Below, in pieces: positions 1 to 11,297 of a stretch of DNA of 64,000 bases. A model generated the notes under the pieces. The model saw nothing but the letters and a program-made list of their open reading frames with translations, was not told the DNA's origin and did not search any database. This stretch comes from Agelaius tricolor (Eukaryota; Chordata; Aves; Passeriformes; Icteridae). The DNA is taken from NCBI GenBank assembly GCA_023055355.1, contig JALJCS010000002.1, positions 79,937,001-80,001,000 on the forward strand. Direction: 5' to 3'. Position 1 is the first letter of the stretch; every line of letters begins with the position of its first letter. Both the position numbers and the translations under genes were made by a program.

Positions 1-2633
1 TGTTGCATTAATGTATGGGAAGAGGATTAATCTACTTTTATATCCATTTTCAATAAACCACAATTTTCTCCAAAAGATCTGCCTAAAACCCTTGTCTCCC
101 AACTTGAAATATGTTTCTGAAAGCAATAACATTTTCCATTACACCAGCAAAGTAGATATTAACTTTTATTTCTCTGAGTATCAGAACTTTCCATCCCTAA
201 AGGGATGGCTTCTTTGTATCACTGCAAACTTGATAAATGACGTGCAATGAATCTAATTCATGTCACACCTTCAATGCAGGGTTATTATAAAACAGAGGGA
301 GCTACAGTAAGTGGAGTCAGAAAAACATCTCCTTCTGTTCTGAGCCTACTTGGAGATTTCTGGCAAAAATGAGGACAAGGTGTTACTTCTGTATGTGCCC
401 TTAACTGTAAGGGCAGCTTGCCACACGCTTCACTCATTTAGAGAAAACATCCCTGTGATGGATGACCCAACTATATAAAAATAACAGCCTGGTGATAAAT
501 TTAATGTGCAGCTTTGACCTCCTGCCTTTCTAATATTCATGTGCTGCCGTTTTGCTTTAGCTGTCAGAGGAGGAGGGAGTCAAAGCAGGGACCTCCTCAT
601 CTGACCCACCACCCACACCATGACCACTACTGGAGAAAGGAGCACAGAAGGGGATCTCTTTCCCCAGGAAAACAAACCTACCAAGAACTACAATCAGAAG
701 CCACTTGCTCTCTGAAGAGACAGGCACAAGATCAGCTGCTGGGTGAATATCATGGTTCAGCACTGATCACTGGTTTGTTATTTTATTTTCCTGTTTTGTT
801 GTCCTATTGTAGCTGCTGTCTGCCTATTGTCTCCATGTCCAGTTGAAATCTCCATGGTCACCCTCCTCTCAAGGTGATTGGTGTGGTGAAGGCAGGTGAG
901 TTGGGCAAGTGCTGTAAGAGAAGCCTGTCCTCCAACCCTGAACCTCAGATGTCTTCTAGTCAGGCTCCTAGAATGTACCTGCTCAGCAGGTACATTGAAA
1001 AACTCCAGTGAGAAACTGATCTGGCTGCTGTCAAAGAGCAGGAGATTGGATGAGATGTTTGTTCATTCTTTAAAATAACCTTAGACAAACTGGAGCTTCC
1101 TTGGACTATACTTCCATCCAGATATGCAGGTAAGCTAGGTATGGTGAAGGCCTCTGGTGCCTCTCTGATGATTCTCCTCACACTTTATCAGAAGAAAAAC
1201 AAAAATGCTCTTGATGCTAAAATAAATTACCCTGATGTACAGATGCCTGTGTAGTGGTCAGTCTGCTGTCCAGACACATTCCTGGAAGACCCTCAGATTC
1301 CTGACATATTTTGTTCAACCCAAACCTGCACTCATCCAGTTCTGGTGCTTGTTGAAAGGTGGGTACCAAACCAAATAGACACTGGGTTTGGTCTCCTGTT
1401 CTTAAAACACCCCAGCTTTCTTGAAACCCTCTTCCAGTCAAGCTCCAACCTGCACAGTGGACTCTGCTTTCCAGCAGCAAGCCAGGGCTAGTGCAGCATT
1501 CATGTCTGATGGAAATGGCAGTTTCATTACTTCTAACATTATTTGCTCAATGTGAAATGGGAGTGCTTGGCACAGAAAGATGCATTGCAGATACTAAAGA
1601 TACAGATACAAAACCAAGGGTTTGGGGATATCTCAGGCCTGCTAAAAGGCATGACCAGAGAAAGACCCACCCATTTCCCTCTAAAATGTTTGTGTGCAGG
1701 TAGCAAAGATATGCAGCCTGAATTCTGATAGTAGATGAAAATGTTATAAAATCCATTTTCAGGTCACATCTAGCAGACAGACAGGCTGTCATCAGCTCTG
1801 ATTCTGCCATTTCATTTTCACTCGCTCTCATTCATGTGGAAAGATCCTGGAGCGCCCTGGGCTGTGATCTGCTCAGTTCTATTTTTGGCTGTCTCCTTTC
1901 TGAAGGAAGGTGATTTCTCACATGTGGTGTTTTCCAATTATCACTTGTTGAGACATACCCCCTGGTTATATTACAAAGAGAATCAGGTGGCAAGTACATA
2001 TTTACAAGTCTTTATTCTAGGGCACAGGAATACTTGATTGATCTGAGCTTTGAACTGAAGGTCTGGGTACTCTTGAGAATCATGTTTCTTCTGAGTGACT
2101 TGATCCAGCCTCTTACTCTTCTGTGAGAGATATAGAAAATTAAGTATCATCTAATTTACTTGTGTGTATATGTGAATAGGCTGTTGGTGGTCAATTGTAC
2201 AAAATGTAAAATATGCAAGTGTCTCCTACAATATCCTCTATTGTATGTGATATTAAACAGGCTTTTTTTTCCCAGTTACTGTTCACCCACTGCCCACCAA
2301 GCTGTGACTCAGCTGCTTCCTTCGTTTTAAAAGCTTAATCTTTTTGGTCCAAAGTATTACTTTGTAAAGTACTTTATCAGGAAAAGCAAGGATTTGTGGA
2401 AGGATGAGTGGGTGAGCAAGCACCTTGCTGTGGCCTTTCTGTTTTCTCTGTCCCACTCTCAAGATACACAGGATTACCTCGGAGCTCTCTCAGCAGCCTA
2501 AGTCTGAAAACTGAAAAAAGCACGATAATGATGATAAATGAAATATTTCCATTATTAGGGGTGTATTTGCATCAAAAATTAGCTTAATTATTGACAACAT
2601 TACAGTAACACATCAAAGACAGGAAAACAAAAC
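1..2633. other. Intergenic DNA, no gene seen
   Basis: Moderately AT-rich sequence with only short open frames, none resembling a known protein. The one structure I noticed is a 25-bp palindrome at 972-996. It lies on the side of UTP23 where RAD21 is expected in vertebrate synteny. Confidence 0.6.
972..996. repeat. 25-bp near-perfect palindrome (12-bp arms, 1-nt centre)
   Basis: Arms AATGTACCTGCT and AGCAGGTACATT flank a single C. Each arm carries a TACCTG/CAGGTA E-box-like core. The arm match is exact. Confidence 0.85.
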
Positions 2634-3056
2634 TCAGCAAGGAGGCTAGGGTCACACAAGAATTTGGGAGGGGACAAATCTGGGACAGCTGACCCCAACT
2701 GACCAAAGCAATATTCCATAACATATGGTGTCACCATCAGTGTATAAAGGTGGAGGGAAAAGAAGGAAGGAGGGAACATTCAGAGGGGTGGCATTTGTCA
2801 AGTCACTGTTACATGGGATGGAGCCCTGCCTTCCTGGGAATCTCTGAACACCCACCTCCCAAGCGAAGGCTTGAATCAATTCCTTGTTTTGCTTTGCTCA
2901 TGTGCACAGTTTTGCTTTACCTATGAAATGGTCTTTGTCTCAGTCCACACAAGATTTCTCGCTTTAACACTTCCTGTTCTTTCCACCATCCCACCAGGGG
3001 GGGTTGATTGCATGGCTCTGTGGGGCTGAGCTGCCAGCTGGGGTTAAACCATGACA
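2634..3056 (+). mobile_element. Partial avian ERV LTR, plus orientation
   Basis: Aligns by eye with the LTR at 16270-16812. Shared landmarks in order are a TTGGGAGGGGACA box, GACAGCTGACCCCAACTGACC, ATATTCCATA, a TATA-like GTATAAAG near 2742, GATGGAGCCCTG, a TTTGCTTTACCTAT segment, a pyrimidine-rich stretch and a terminal GGGGTTAAACCATGACA. I recognise this as a widespread avian LTR family (ERVL-like by recollection). The 5' part is missing. No internal retroviral genes are present, so it is a solo or degraded LTR. Confidence 0.75.
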
Positions 3057-4584
3057 CTTCCCCACCATCTGCTGAACCAGCAGTCCTGGGCAGGTCTCAG
3101 AAGTCTCCCAGTGCATCTCAGCTGTGACAACAGGACCAGCAGGGTCTTGCCTGGATCAGCCTTGTCAACAGTTGAGGGTCCCTTCTGTGTGAATGTGCAG
3201 ATCAGCAAAACCTCCAGTCACTGGTTTTCCTCCACTCCACAAGTTCCCAGAAGTGGCAAAAGTCCCAGTGAGAGCTACTGAGAAGAGAGGGTCTGCTTTG
3301 CTGATGCTGTGGATGTTTCATGGCTAATAACCTTTGACTAATAACCTTTTGGCAGCCACCTTTTCCTTTGCACCACAGTGGTCAGCAGTTGTCTATTCTT
3401 GTTTAAACTTGAACAAATTTAACATATTTCTGCAGCTGCTGTTACTTTGATGAGCAATTTATCCCAGGATCTTTTCACTGTCAGTTTCCCTCTTCCAGCT
3501 GTTTGCTCACATCTCTTGGAATGATTTCATTAGATCAGCTTCAAGCTCATAGTAGTGAATATCACAGTTTCTTTTACAGGCCATTGAGATGTAGTTAATT
3601 TTCTTGCTTGTGGCTTTGGAGACTGAAATTGAGATGCATCAACATTCCCTTAATTTCTGATTCTTTTCTACCAATCTTTTCATTTAGGGACATCCTACTT
3701 TTTCTAGACCAGTAACAGACCCTTTATCCCCCTTCTTTTTATGCATTTTTCCATTTAGAAAATCACATTGGAGAACCAACTCATAGGGCTTATCATTTAC
3801 AAGTACAAATATTCAGCCTGTGGTTACTTGTTTTGGCTCTGGTTCAAATAAAAAAGAGTACCACAGGTAAATATGACACCTGTAGGGCCTGGGAAATCAA
3901 AAGAGAAAACCAGATTTTTTCTGAGAGTGCACACAGTAAGTGTAGGAGCTTCCTCTCTAAGATAAGAAGTCTGGACTGTGCAGCCTTACTTTGTACTGGA
4001 GCACCAGTCTTGGAGATTTCTGTGAGCAACAGTGAACAAAAAGAGTGCTGAGAAAGAAAAAAAGGTACAGTCATGCTACAAAAAACATGGGCAACAAATT
4101 GCAAAGTTCAATAATAGCATCAGATAGCCGGAATGGAAAATGCCCTAAGAATATATGATTACTCTCTGCAGAGGCTGGCAGTTGAAATCTCAATAAACTA
4201 AGTGGACTATTTCCTTATCAAATGTGACAGAGGGCAGAACAGACTGTACAAATAAGCCATTATTTAAAGTCACCCTACTGAATAGTCTGACACCTGGAAA
4301 TTCATCTACCAGCGAGATACCATGCCTCAGTCATTGTCCATGCCTAAGTCATATTTCTGAACCTTTTCTACCTGTCAGTCATTAAGTCAGAAATCATTAT
4401 GAGATTGAATAGTATGTTACTGGAAAAATAAATGGTATGAGGAAAAAAAGGTCATTTTCCTCTATTCAGCTTTGTTTTCCATGCTGCCTTCTGCGTTTTT
4501 CCCGCTTTCTATGGATAGGATGGATTCATCCTAATCTGAAGGAAGAGTCCAGTGGACACTTCTATATGTGCATTTCTGATCCAA
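3057..4584. other. Intergenic DNA, nothing identified
   Basis: Ordinary AT-rich sequence between an LTR and a CR1. No protein, RNA or repeat recognised apart from a short local duplication of TAATAACCTTT near 3328-3350. Confidence 0.5.
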
Positions 4585-4866
4585 GGAATCACAGAATCAC
4601 AGATTCAACTAGGTTGGAAAAAACCTTTGAGACCTCATCAAGTTCAACCGATGACCAAACACCATCTTGTCAACTAGACCATGGCACTGAGTACCACATC
4701 CAGTCTTTTCTTAAACAACCTCCAGGGACGGTGACTCCACCACCTCCCTAGGCAGCCCGTTCCTATTGCAAATCACCCTTTCTGTGAAGAACTTCTTCCT
4801 AATGTCCAACCTAAAGCTTCTCTGATGCAGCCTGTGTCCTCTTGTCCTATCGCTAGCTGCCTAGAG
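4585..4866 (-). mobile_element. CR1 LINE 3' end, minus orientation
   Basis: Reads as the reverse complement of a CR1 3' end. It opens with the terminal AATCACAGAATCACAG octamer-type tail, then the TTGGAAAAAACCTTTGAGA, GGCACTGAGTACCACATCC, GACTCCACCACCTCCCTAGG and AACTTCTTCCTAATGTCCAA landmarks. About 280 bp, strongly 5'-truncated, as most CR1 copies are. Confidence 0.9.
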
Positions 4867-7290
4867 CTGCCTGACACAATAAACCAGCGTGGTGGATTTT
4901 ATTGAAATGAGTTTTATTGAAAAGAATAAGCAAAGGAGTTAATTTTTAAGGCAGCAAGGGTAAATCTGCTACAATTTTTCAAAGTTAATTAAAAACTGAA
5001 CAATCTCATGATTGCATCAGTGTTCCTATTGAGACTAAATCAATAAACCAATGGGTTCGAATCACGGAATTGGTAAATTAATGCAGTGAATAATCAAACT
5101 GAAGGTTGGAAGTGAAAGGAATTACTTTATGTTTGTCCTGTTTTCAGTTCTCATGAGAAAAAGGAGCAGAATTCAAGGAAAAGGCAGCTTCCTTTCTATC
5201 TCTGGTTGCAGGCTGCAGTCTAACCAACTCATGAAACTATTTAGTCAGTGTAGAATCATTTTGGTTTCAGGGCCATGCCAAGGAGACATTGCAATCCCAT
5301 CCTGTTTCACTTTGAGGAAATCTGATTTAGAGAGTTCTCAGAGGTCCCTCTTTAACATGGCCTCTTCATGCTGAGCTGCTGCCAGTGGTTTTGGGTTAAC
5401 TGCTCTCTCCGAGTACCACAAAAGCTATAAACTTTCCAAAGATGAAAAAAGACTCCTTCCACGACTTGCAAAATAAATGTTACTAAGAAGACCCACTGCC
5501 TCCAGGCTATCTGCTCTTTCCCCTCCCCAAGCACTTCTTCCCATCAGCAAATTGCCAGGTACTGCTCTCATGACCCATCTGCCTTGTGGGAAGGCTATTC
5601 CAGCACAGAGCTAAACATGTCCTGTAGCAGTTATTCCAGCTGAGTGGCTTTGGAAGTGTAAAAATTACCTGTGATTAAAGGCATTTTCTTTGATTATATC
5701 CATGACTCTGAATTTGCTATTCCAGTACAAAATGTCCATCTAGTTATTTGTGGCACATGAAAGCCACTCACATGGATGTTACAGAACATCCTCCCTCCAG
5801 ACCTGGACCAAGTGCCCCTACACGGACCTACTGTTCCTGCCCTCTGTGCCCACTGATGAGCCAAATATGTGGCAAAACTTCAGAACAATTTGAAATAATT
5901 ACTTTGTTTTATGGCTTGTTTTATTTAAAGCCCCTTTAAAACTCAAGCTGTCTTATTTCTCAGAAGAGAGACCTAAGCCTCCTTGCTGTGTCTGTGACTT
6001 GCTGCCCTGTCTTTATCCAGGCAATTTCAGGAGGCTATACTCTGTAAAACTAGATGCCCTGCTATTTTCCAAACATTTAATGCACTTTCTTGTCAATACA
6101 GAGTAATGCAAGGAAAACAGTGATTTTTTTCCTGGTGGAGATTTAATTCAGGCTTCACTGGTAAAATTTGGAGAAACACATTTTTTAAGATACTTCCTGG
6201 CAGGATTTTTAGCACTATCTTTATGTCTGATTTGTAAGCTTTTGAGTTACTAGCTCTCACTCAGATGAGTTCCTTCAGAAATCAGGTGTAATGCCAAATT
6301 ACACCTGATGGGTGGTGGGTGCTTTGAGAAAATGTAAATTGTCCTATTTGTTTACCCATGTTTCAAATCCCTCTGTTACTCAAGCAGGCTGCTGTGCAAA
6401 GTGTCCCTGTAGGTATCTTTTCCTATGTTTGTCCTTTTTGGTGTATTGCTTCAGTTGGGAGAGTGACTGTCAGATCAACACACTCTTTAAGAATAGATTA
6501 GGATATTATGATCAACACAAGATAAGGAAACCAAAATGCTGTAATTCTTATCCCTCACATGTAAAGTGGAAAAGATACTTCTGCTTTTGTTTTCTTGTGT
6601 GCAACATAGGGTCAGGAAAGGTTTGCCTCCCATGTCCATCAGCACAGGCTATTACAGAACGGAGGGTCAAATCCTGGTCAGGGTGGCTCTCCCCCGATGT
6701 AGTACAATCAATATTGTTCCTGTCCAAGTGCAGTGAAGTCCTCTAGGGTCACTGGACCACACCAAACAGTCAGTATAACCAAATTATTTCCTCCTGCTGA
6801 AATCACTGTTATGGTCTAAGGACTGAGGGTTCAGTCTGCTGGGCACAAACTCATCACATCTGGCAGGGCAGCCAGGGCTGTGCCACCACTGAGTAATTCC
6901 AGAGAGCTGGGCAGGCCATGGTATTATTGCCAGACTTCTGTGGGAGAAGGGAAAAACATACAGGCAGGTTAGTGCACTTCACTGGATTTGACATATTTTT
7001 AATGAATTGGAAAAAATGCATGGTAAATTCATTAATTTCTGCGGGGGTCTCTAACCAGAATCCCCTAGCTGGGATTTGAAAGACTTGAGACAAGATGTAG
7101 AAGTTTTCCCCTTGGATGAAGCCCAGAGAACATACTGGAAAGATAAATACATGCTTCTCTCCTCATCTTTTCTTTCCCTGTAAAACGTTTAGGCTTAGAT
7201 CTTCCCCGGAGATAAACTGGCACAGTTTCAGTCGTTGCAGCAGAGCTGCAATAATTTACAAAAAGCCTGTGCATTTTAAATCACGGCAGT
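4867..7290. other. Intergenic DNA, nothing beyond a palindrome
   Basis: No recognised gene. A 144-codon open frame at 6312-6746 has no domain or family resemblance that I can see and an unremarkable composition. A 12-bp-arm inverted repeat lies at 6281-6309. Confidence 0.5.
6281..6309. repeat. Inverted repeat, 12-bp perfect arms, 5-nt loop
   Basis: Arms ATCAGGTGTAAT (6281-6292) and ATTACACCTGAT (6298-6309) are exact reverse complements around GCCAA. Each arm contains a CAGGTG E-box, which is also an AGGTGT T-box half site. Confidence 0.9.
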
Positions 7291-7299
7291 TATGATAGA

Positions 7300-8215
7300 G
7301 AGGGAAAATCGCAAACCGTGGTCACTCCTGAAGGACCACGTCCCCTCCATCCCCGGTCCCTCGGCTGCTCTCCCTGAGCCCACTCCGAAGCCGGGCTCTG
7401 CGGAGGTTCTCTCATCCACAGCACCCAGCAGTGTGAGCAGGGCACAGAAGTGTGTGTGGAGCAGAGCTGCGGTTCAATGCCCGCCCCAGGCCCACCCAGG
7501 CCAAGCCGTCCCCGCTATCTGCGGAGCGGGGCCCCGGGACCCCAGCCTGGCCCTGATCCGCCCCCGGGGCCCGGGGAGCTCGGGCTGCCCCGCTCCCCTT
7601 CCTCAGCACAGCGGAGCGCAGCCCCGGGACCCCAGCCTGGCCCTGAGCCGCCCCCGGGGCCCGGGGAGCTCGGGCTGCCCCGCTCCCCTTCCCCAGCACA
7701 GCGGAGCGGGGCCCCGGGACCCCAGCCTGGCCCTGATCCGCCCCCGGGGCCCGGGGAGCTCGGGCTGCCCCGCTCCCCTTCCCCAGCACAGCGGAGCGGG
7801 GCCCCGGGACCCCAGCCTGGCCCTGATCCGCCCCCGGGGCCCGGGGAGCTCGGGCTGCCCCGCTCCCCTTCCTCAGCACAGCGGAGCGGGGCCCCGGGAC
7901 CCCAGCCTGGCCCTGAGCCGCCCCTGGAGCCCGGGGAGCTCGGGCTGCCCCGCTCCCCTTCCTCAGCACAGCGGAGCGGGGCCCCGGGACCCCAGCCTGG
8001 CCCTGAGCCGCCCCCGGGGCCCGGGGAGCTCGGGCTGCCCCGCTCCCCTTCCTCAGCACAGCGGAGCGGGGCCCCGGGACCCCAGCCTGGCCCTGAGCCG
8101 CCCCCGGGGCCCGGGGAGCTCGGGCTGCCCCGCTCCCCTTCCCCAGCACAGCGGAGCGGGGCCCGCCCGCGGCCTCCTCACATCCTGCGCAGCCCTCCGG
8201 CTCCCCAGTTAGCGT
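7300..8215. promoter_or_regulatory. Orphan CpG island
   Basis: CpG- and GC-dense block about 9.4 kb past the UTP23 stop codon, not attached to any gene visible here. Most of it is the 90-bp minisatellite at 7531-8160. It could be an unannotated promoter, an enhancer, or only the base composition of the repeat. Confidence 0.5.
7531..8160. repeat. Seven-copy 90-bp GC-rich minisatellite
   Basis: Seven head-to-tail units of exactly 90 bp start at 7531, 7621, 7711, 7801, 7891, 7981 and 8071. Each begins GCCCCGGGACCCCAGCCTGG and ends with an AGCACAGCGGAGCGGGG-like junction. Units differ at only a few sites: GATCCG versus GAGCCG, CCTCAG versus CCCCAG, one CCCCTGGAGC variant in unit 5, and GCGCA at the end of unit 1. 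Because 90 is a multiple of three, several frames stay open on both strands and yield spurious 245-306-residue proteins with a 30-residue repeat. Confidence 0.95.
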
Positions 8216-8520
8216 CCTTCACAAATAATTAATGCAGAGGGCCGTATGCTGATTCCGCAGAGCCCATTAATCACTTTTGCTGAGGCACAGGGACTGTTTG
8301 TACAGAGTTTGCAGAGATTATCGCCCTGGCTCCGGGATTTGTCACGCTGCATTACAAATGGTGCTTTAGTGAGCTCCAGGGGTCCCGGGGGGCGTAACCT
8401 GTCTGAGGCAAAGGCAAATATTGTCAAGCAGCCGAGGTTTCCCAAGAAGGGGCTTATCTGTTCCAAATTGCTTGATCATATAAATAGGACTTCAATATGA
8501 GATACATATGCAATTAATTC
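8216..8520. promoter_or_regulatory. Candidate conserved noncoding element beside the CpG island
   Basis: Non-repetitive, balanced-composition DNA directly after the minisatellite, with several ATTA/TAAT homeodomain-type cores (AATAATTAATG, CCATTAATCAC, GCAATTAATTC). No coding potential or transposon signature is visible. Calling it conserved is inference from texture only. Confidence 0.25.
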
Positions 8521-8665
8521 CTCAAGGGTTACATTTGATAATGGCACAGAAATTAATCTTCAGTCACAGAAATAACACTAGCTGTTTCAGAGGATTCAAG
8601 TAAAAGCTTGTAGAGATATCCACTATCAAGAATATTGCTTTATTTTCCCTTTTGATAGAATATTG

Positions 8666-8687
8666 TTATTATTATTATTATTATTGT
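8666..8687. repeat. (TTA)n microsatellite
   Basis: About seven TTA/ATT units in a row. Confidence 0.85.
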
Positions 8688-10060
8688 AACCTGCTGAGAT
8701 TTCTGTTTTGAACATGTTCTAACAGGGATTAGTTCATTAGTAACCAAAGGGAAGGGCACAGCAGCCACAGAACAGCCAAGCCTCAAGCATTGTCCTCCAT
8801 GAGAGTCCTGGCTTTGAGATCCAGTCTCCTGTCCACAGTCTGGTAGAAGGATGACACAAGATAGGGCACACTCAAATGTACCAAAAAAGGGGTGCTTATC
8901 ACTAGGCAGGTGAGCACAATGTCAAGAGAAATGTGTCCAGGGACTGGGATATACAGTTTTGGCCTGGAAAAAAAACATGCTGAGAAATCCTTCAGAAAAA
9001 AATGTGAAAGCGGGGCATCAGCCTTCTTCTTCAGCATAATGCTATCAGATATGTTTGTGGTGGAGGTAAGCTTGTGTGTAACTGGAGGGTAGTTGAGAAA
9101 GCCTTAAAATTAAGTGTGATTTTATAAAAGTATACATGAAGAAAAGTTTTGTTACTTAGAAGTTTGGTAATTATGTATTTTGAGCAATCCTACCACCTGC
9201 AGCTTGAGTCTGCAGCTACTTCAGAGAGTTCTGCAAGGCACAGGTGAACAGATGGTGTGTTTGTTGACACCATCAGGTAGCGGGCAGTGAATATTTGTAA
9301 ACTGGCAAGTGCCCACCAAAAATTATTCTAAAGCACATAATTAAATAAGTTATAAATAACAACAACAGTAACAACAACCTTAAAAAATAATAATTTAAAA
9401 TCTCATTAGTTGAAAAGGAAGGAGTGAGGGGAGGAACCAAGAGTTTTTTCAGATTAATTATACAGCCTTATTTCTTACCTTTTCCTAGTCCATTACACAC
9501 AGAGACCAAGGAAAAATCTAATAAATTAAACAGCCCTCAGATACTCTACATAGCTGAAGCTAATTGCCTACCATTTTTATATTGTCAAGCATATGTATTA
9601 ACAATGTTCTAGTTCTCACTATCATTAAGAAGTAAATACAGACTTGAAAACAAGTCCCCCAGAAATCACAAAAGGCCAAATACATGGAAGAAAATTCCAC
9701 TGTCTGGCATAACACAGTGATTTGTATGAATGCCATATCCCCATTTTAATTTTACTATCTTCTCAGAAGCTTGGCAGGCCTGCCTGGGTTCTGATAGCAC
9801 CAATCTTGGTGCAAATTTATCTCTGACTCAAGCTTAACACCAGTGGTGTTGCTTGTGTTTAGGGCAACAATAAATCTGACTTCTTTACTACACAAAGAAA
9901 AAAGAAACACTGCAGTTCTGTGGGCATTCTAATGATGATGCAGAACTCTTTTTATTTTATATCCAGTTTAATTAATTTTAAAAAATCTAATATAAGCAGG
10001 CAACTCATATTCTGAAAAGTCGTTATGGATACTGAGAAGCAAGGCCTACAAATGGGATAA
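8688..10060. other. Intergenic DNA, nothing identified
   Basis: AT-rich sequence with no gene, RNA or transposon that I recognise. Confidence 0.45.
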
Positions 10061-10064
10061 AAAT

Positions 10065-11297
10065 ACAAATATGGGACTTGGGGGAAGATTCTGGCTATGG
10101 ACATGCAGCCATGAAGCCTTTGAGGACTATGAGAAGCATGGCAGGGCATGCAAAGAGGCAGTCAAGAAAGCTAAGGCTTGGTTAGAGCTGAAATTGGCCA
10201 GAGATGTCAAGAACAACAAGAAATGGGTATTCAGACACATAACCAGTAAGCAGAATCACAGGTAAGACATGGGACCATTGCTAAACATGACAGGGAGATT
10301 AGCTACTTCTCAGTACAAGGCCACTGTCTATACTCATTGAAAAGTCATAGAAATCAGGGGTGGATCCCCCAGGGATCAACACTGGGCCCTGTGGTGCTGA
10401 ACATTTCATAAATGATCTGAATGATGGGACTGAAAGCAGCATCAACAAGTTTACTGATGACACCAAACTAGATGGTGAGGGGGACATGTCAGAAGGGAGA
10501 GACATCTCAGAGAGACCTGGGCAGGCTGGGAGAGCAGGAGAGAAAGAACTGGATGAAGTTTAACAAGTGCAGGGTCCTGCACCAGGGACAGCATAACCAA
10601 AGAGCCCAGAACAGGCCAGGATCTGTGCTTTGGGAGCAGAATCACTAAGAGGGAGCTGGGGGTGGATGACTGGCTGACCACAAGTCAGCAGTGTGTGGCT
10701 GCAGCCACAAAGGTAAATTGGGTCCTAGGCTGAATCTGCAGGGGCTTAACTTGCAGTGGTGGGGACTTCACCATCCCACTCAGTGCTTGTCAGGCTGCAC
10801 TTGGAGTAGTGTGTCTTGTTCTGGCCCCCACAATTCAAGAAAGATGTAAGCAGAATGGGGAGGGTCCAAAGAGGGGCCATGAAGATTATCAGAGAGCTGC
10901 AGTACTTGTTCTGTGAGGGAAGACTGAAGGAATTAGCACTTTTTTCCCTTGAGGAGGCTTAGAGAGAGCTCATCACTTTGTTTAAAGGGTGACTACAAGA
11001 GGACACTGCCTCTTCACAAAGATCCACATGGAGACTACAAAGGGCAACAAGAACAAGTGGCACTGGCAGAGGTTTATATCAACAGAAAAATAGACATTTT
11101 TTACACAAAGAGCAATCATTCAGTGAAACAACCTCACCAGGGATGGGGTGGAGTCCCCATCACTGGAGGTTCTTCAGACATCTTTGAACAGGGAGCTAGA
11201 TAACCTTATTTAGGTTCTCTGTTCTGTTCTGTGAAAGGTTGTACCAAATGATCTTTCAAGGTCCCTTCCAACCTGGGCTGTTCTATGATTCTTCCTT
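10065..11297 (+). mobile_element. CR1 LINE copy with internal deletion, plus orientation
   Basis: The left part (about 10070-10265) reads like the linker between the CR1 endonuclease and reverse transcriptase (AKAWLELKLARDVKNNKK). The sequence then jumps to the end of the RT domain (FINDLNDGTESSINKFTDDTK near 10410-10470), so most of the RT core is deleted. It continues through the CR1 3' region to GGTCCCTTCCAACCTGGGCTGTTCTATGATTC. Stops and frame breaks make it inactive. Confidence 0.85.

Noticed and set aside
6312..6746. A 144-residue frame in the intergenic region
   Set aside because: No domain, no splice or promoter context, and length is reachable by chance in a 64-kb window.
7412..8149. 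Long minus-strand open frame with 30-residue repeats
   Set aside because: It exists only because the 90-bp unit keeps several frames open; no family resemblance or splice context.
7531..8160. CRISPR-like regular array
   Set aside because: Units are contiguous with no unique spacers, the genome is vertebrate, and no cas genes are present.
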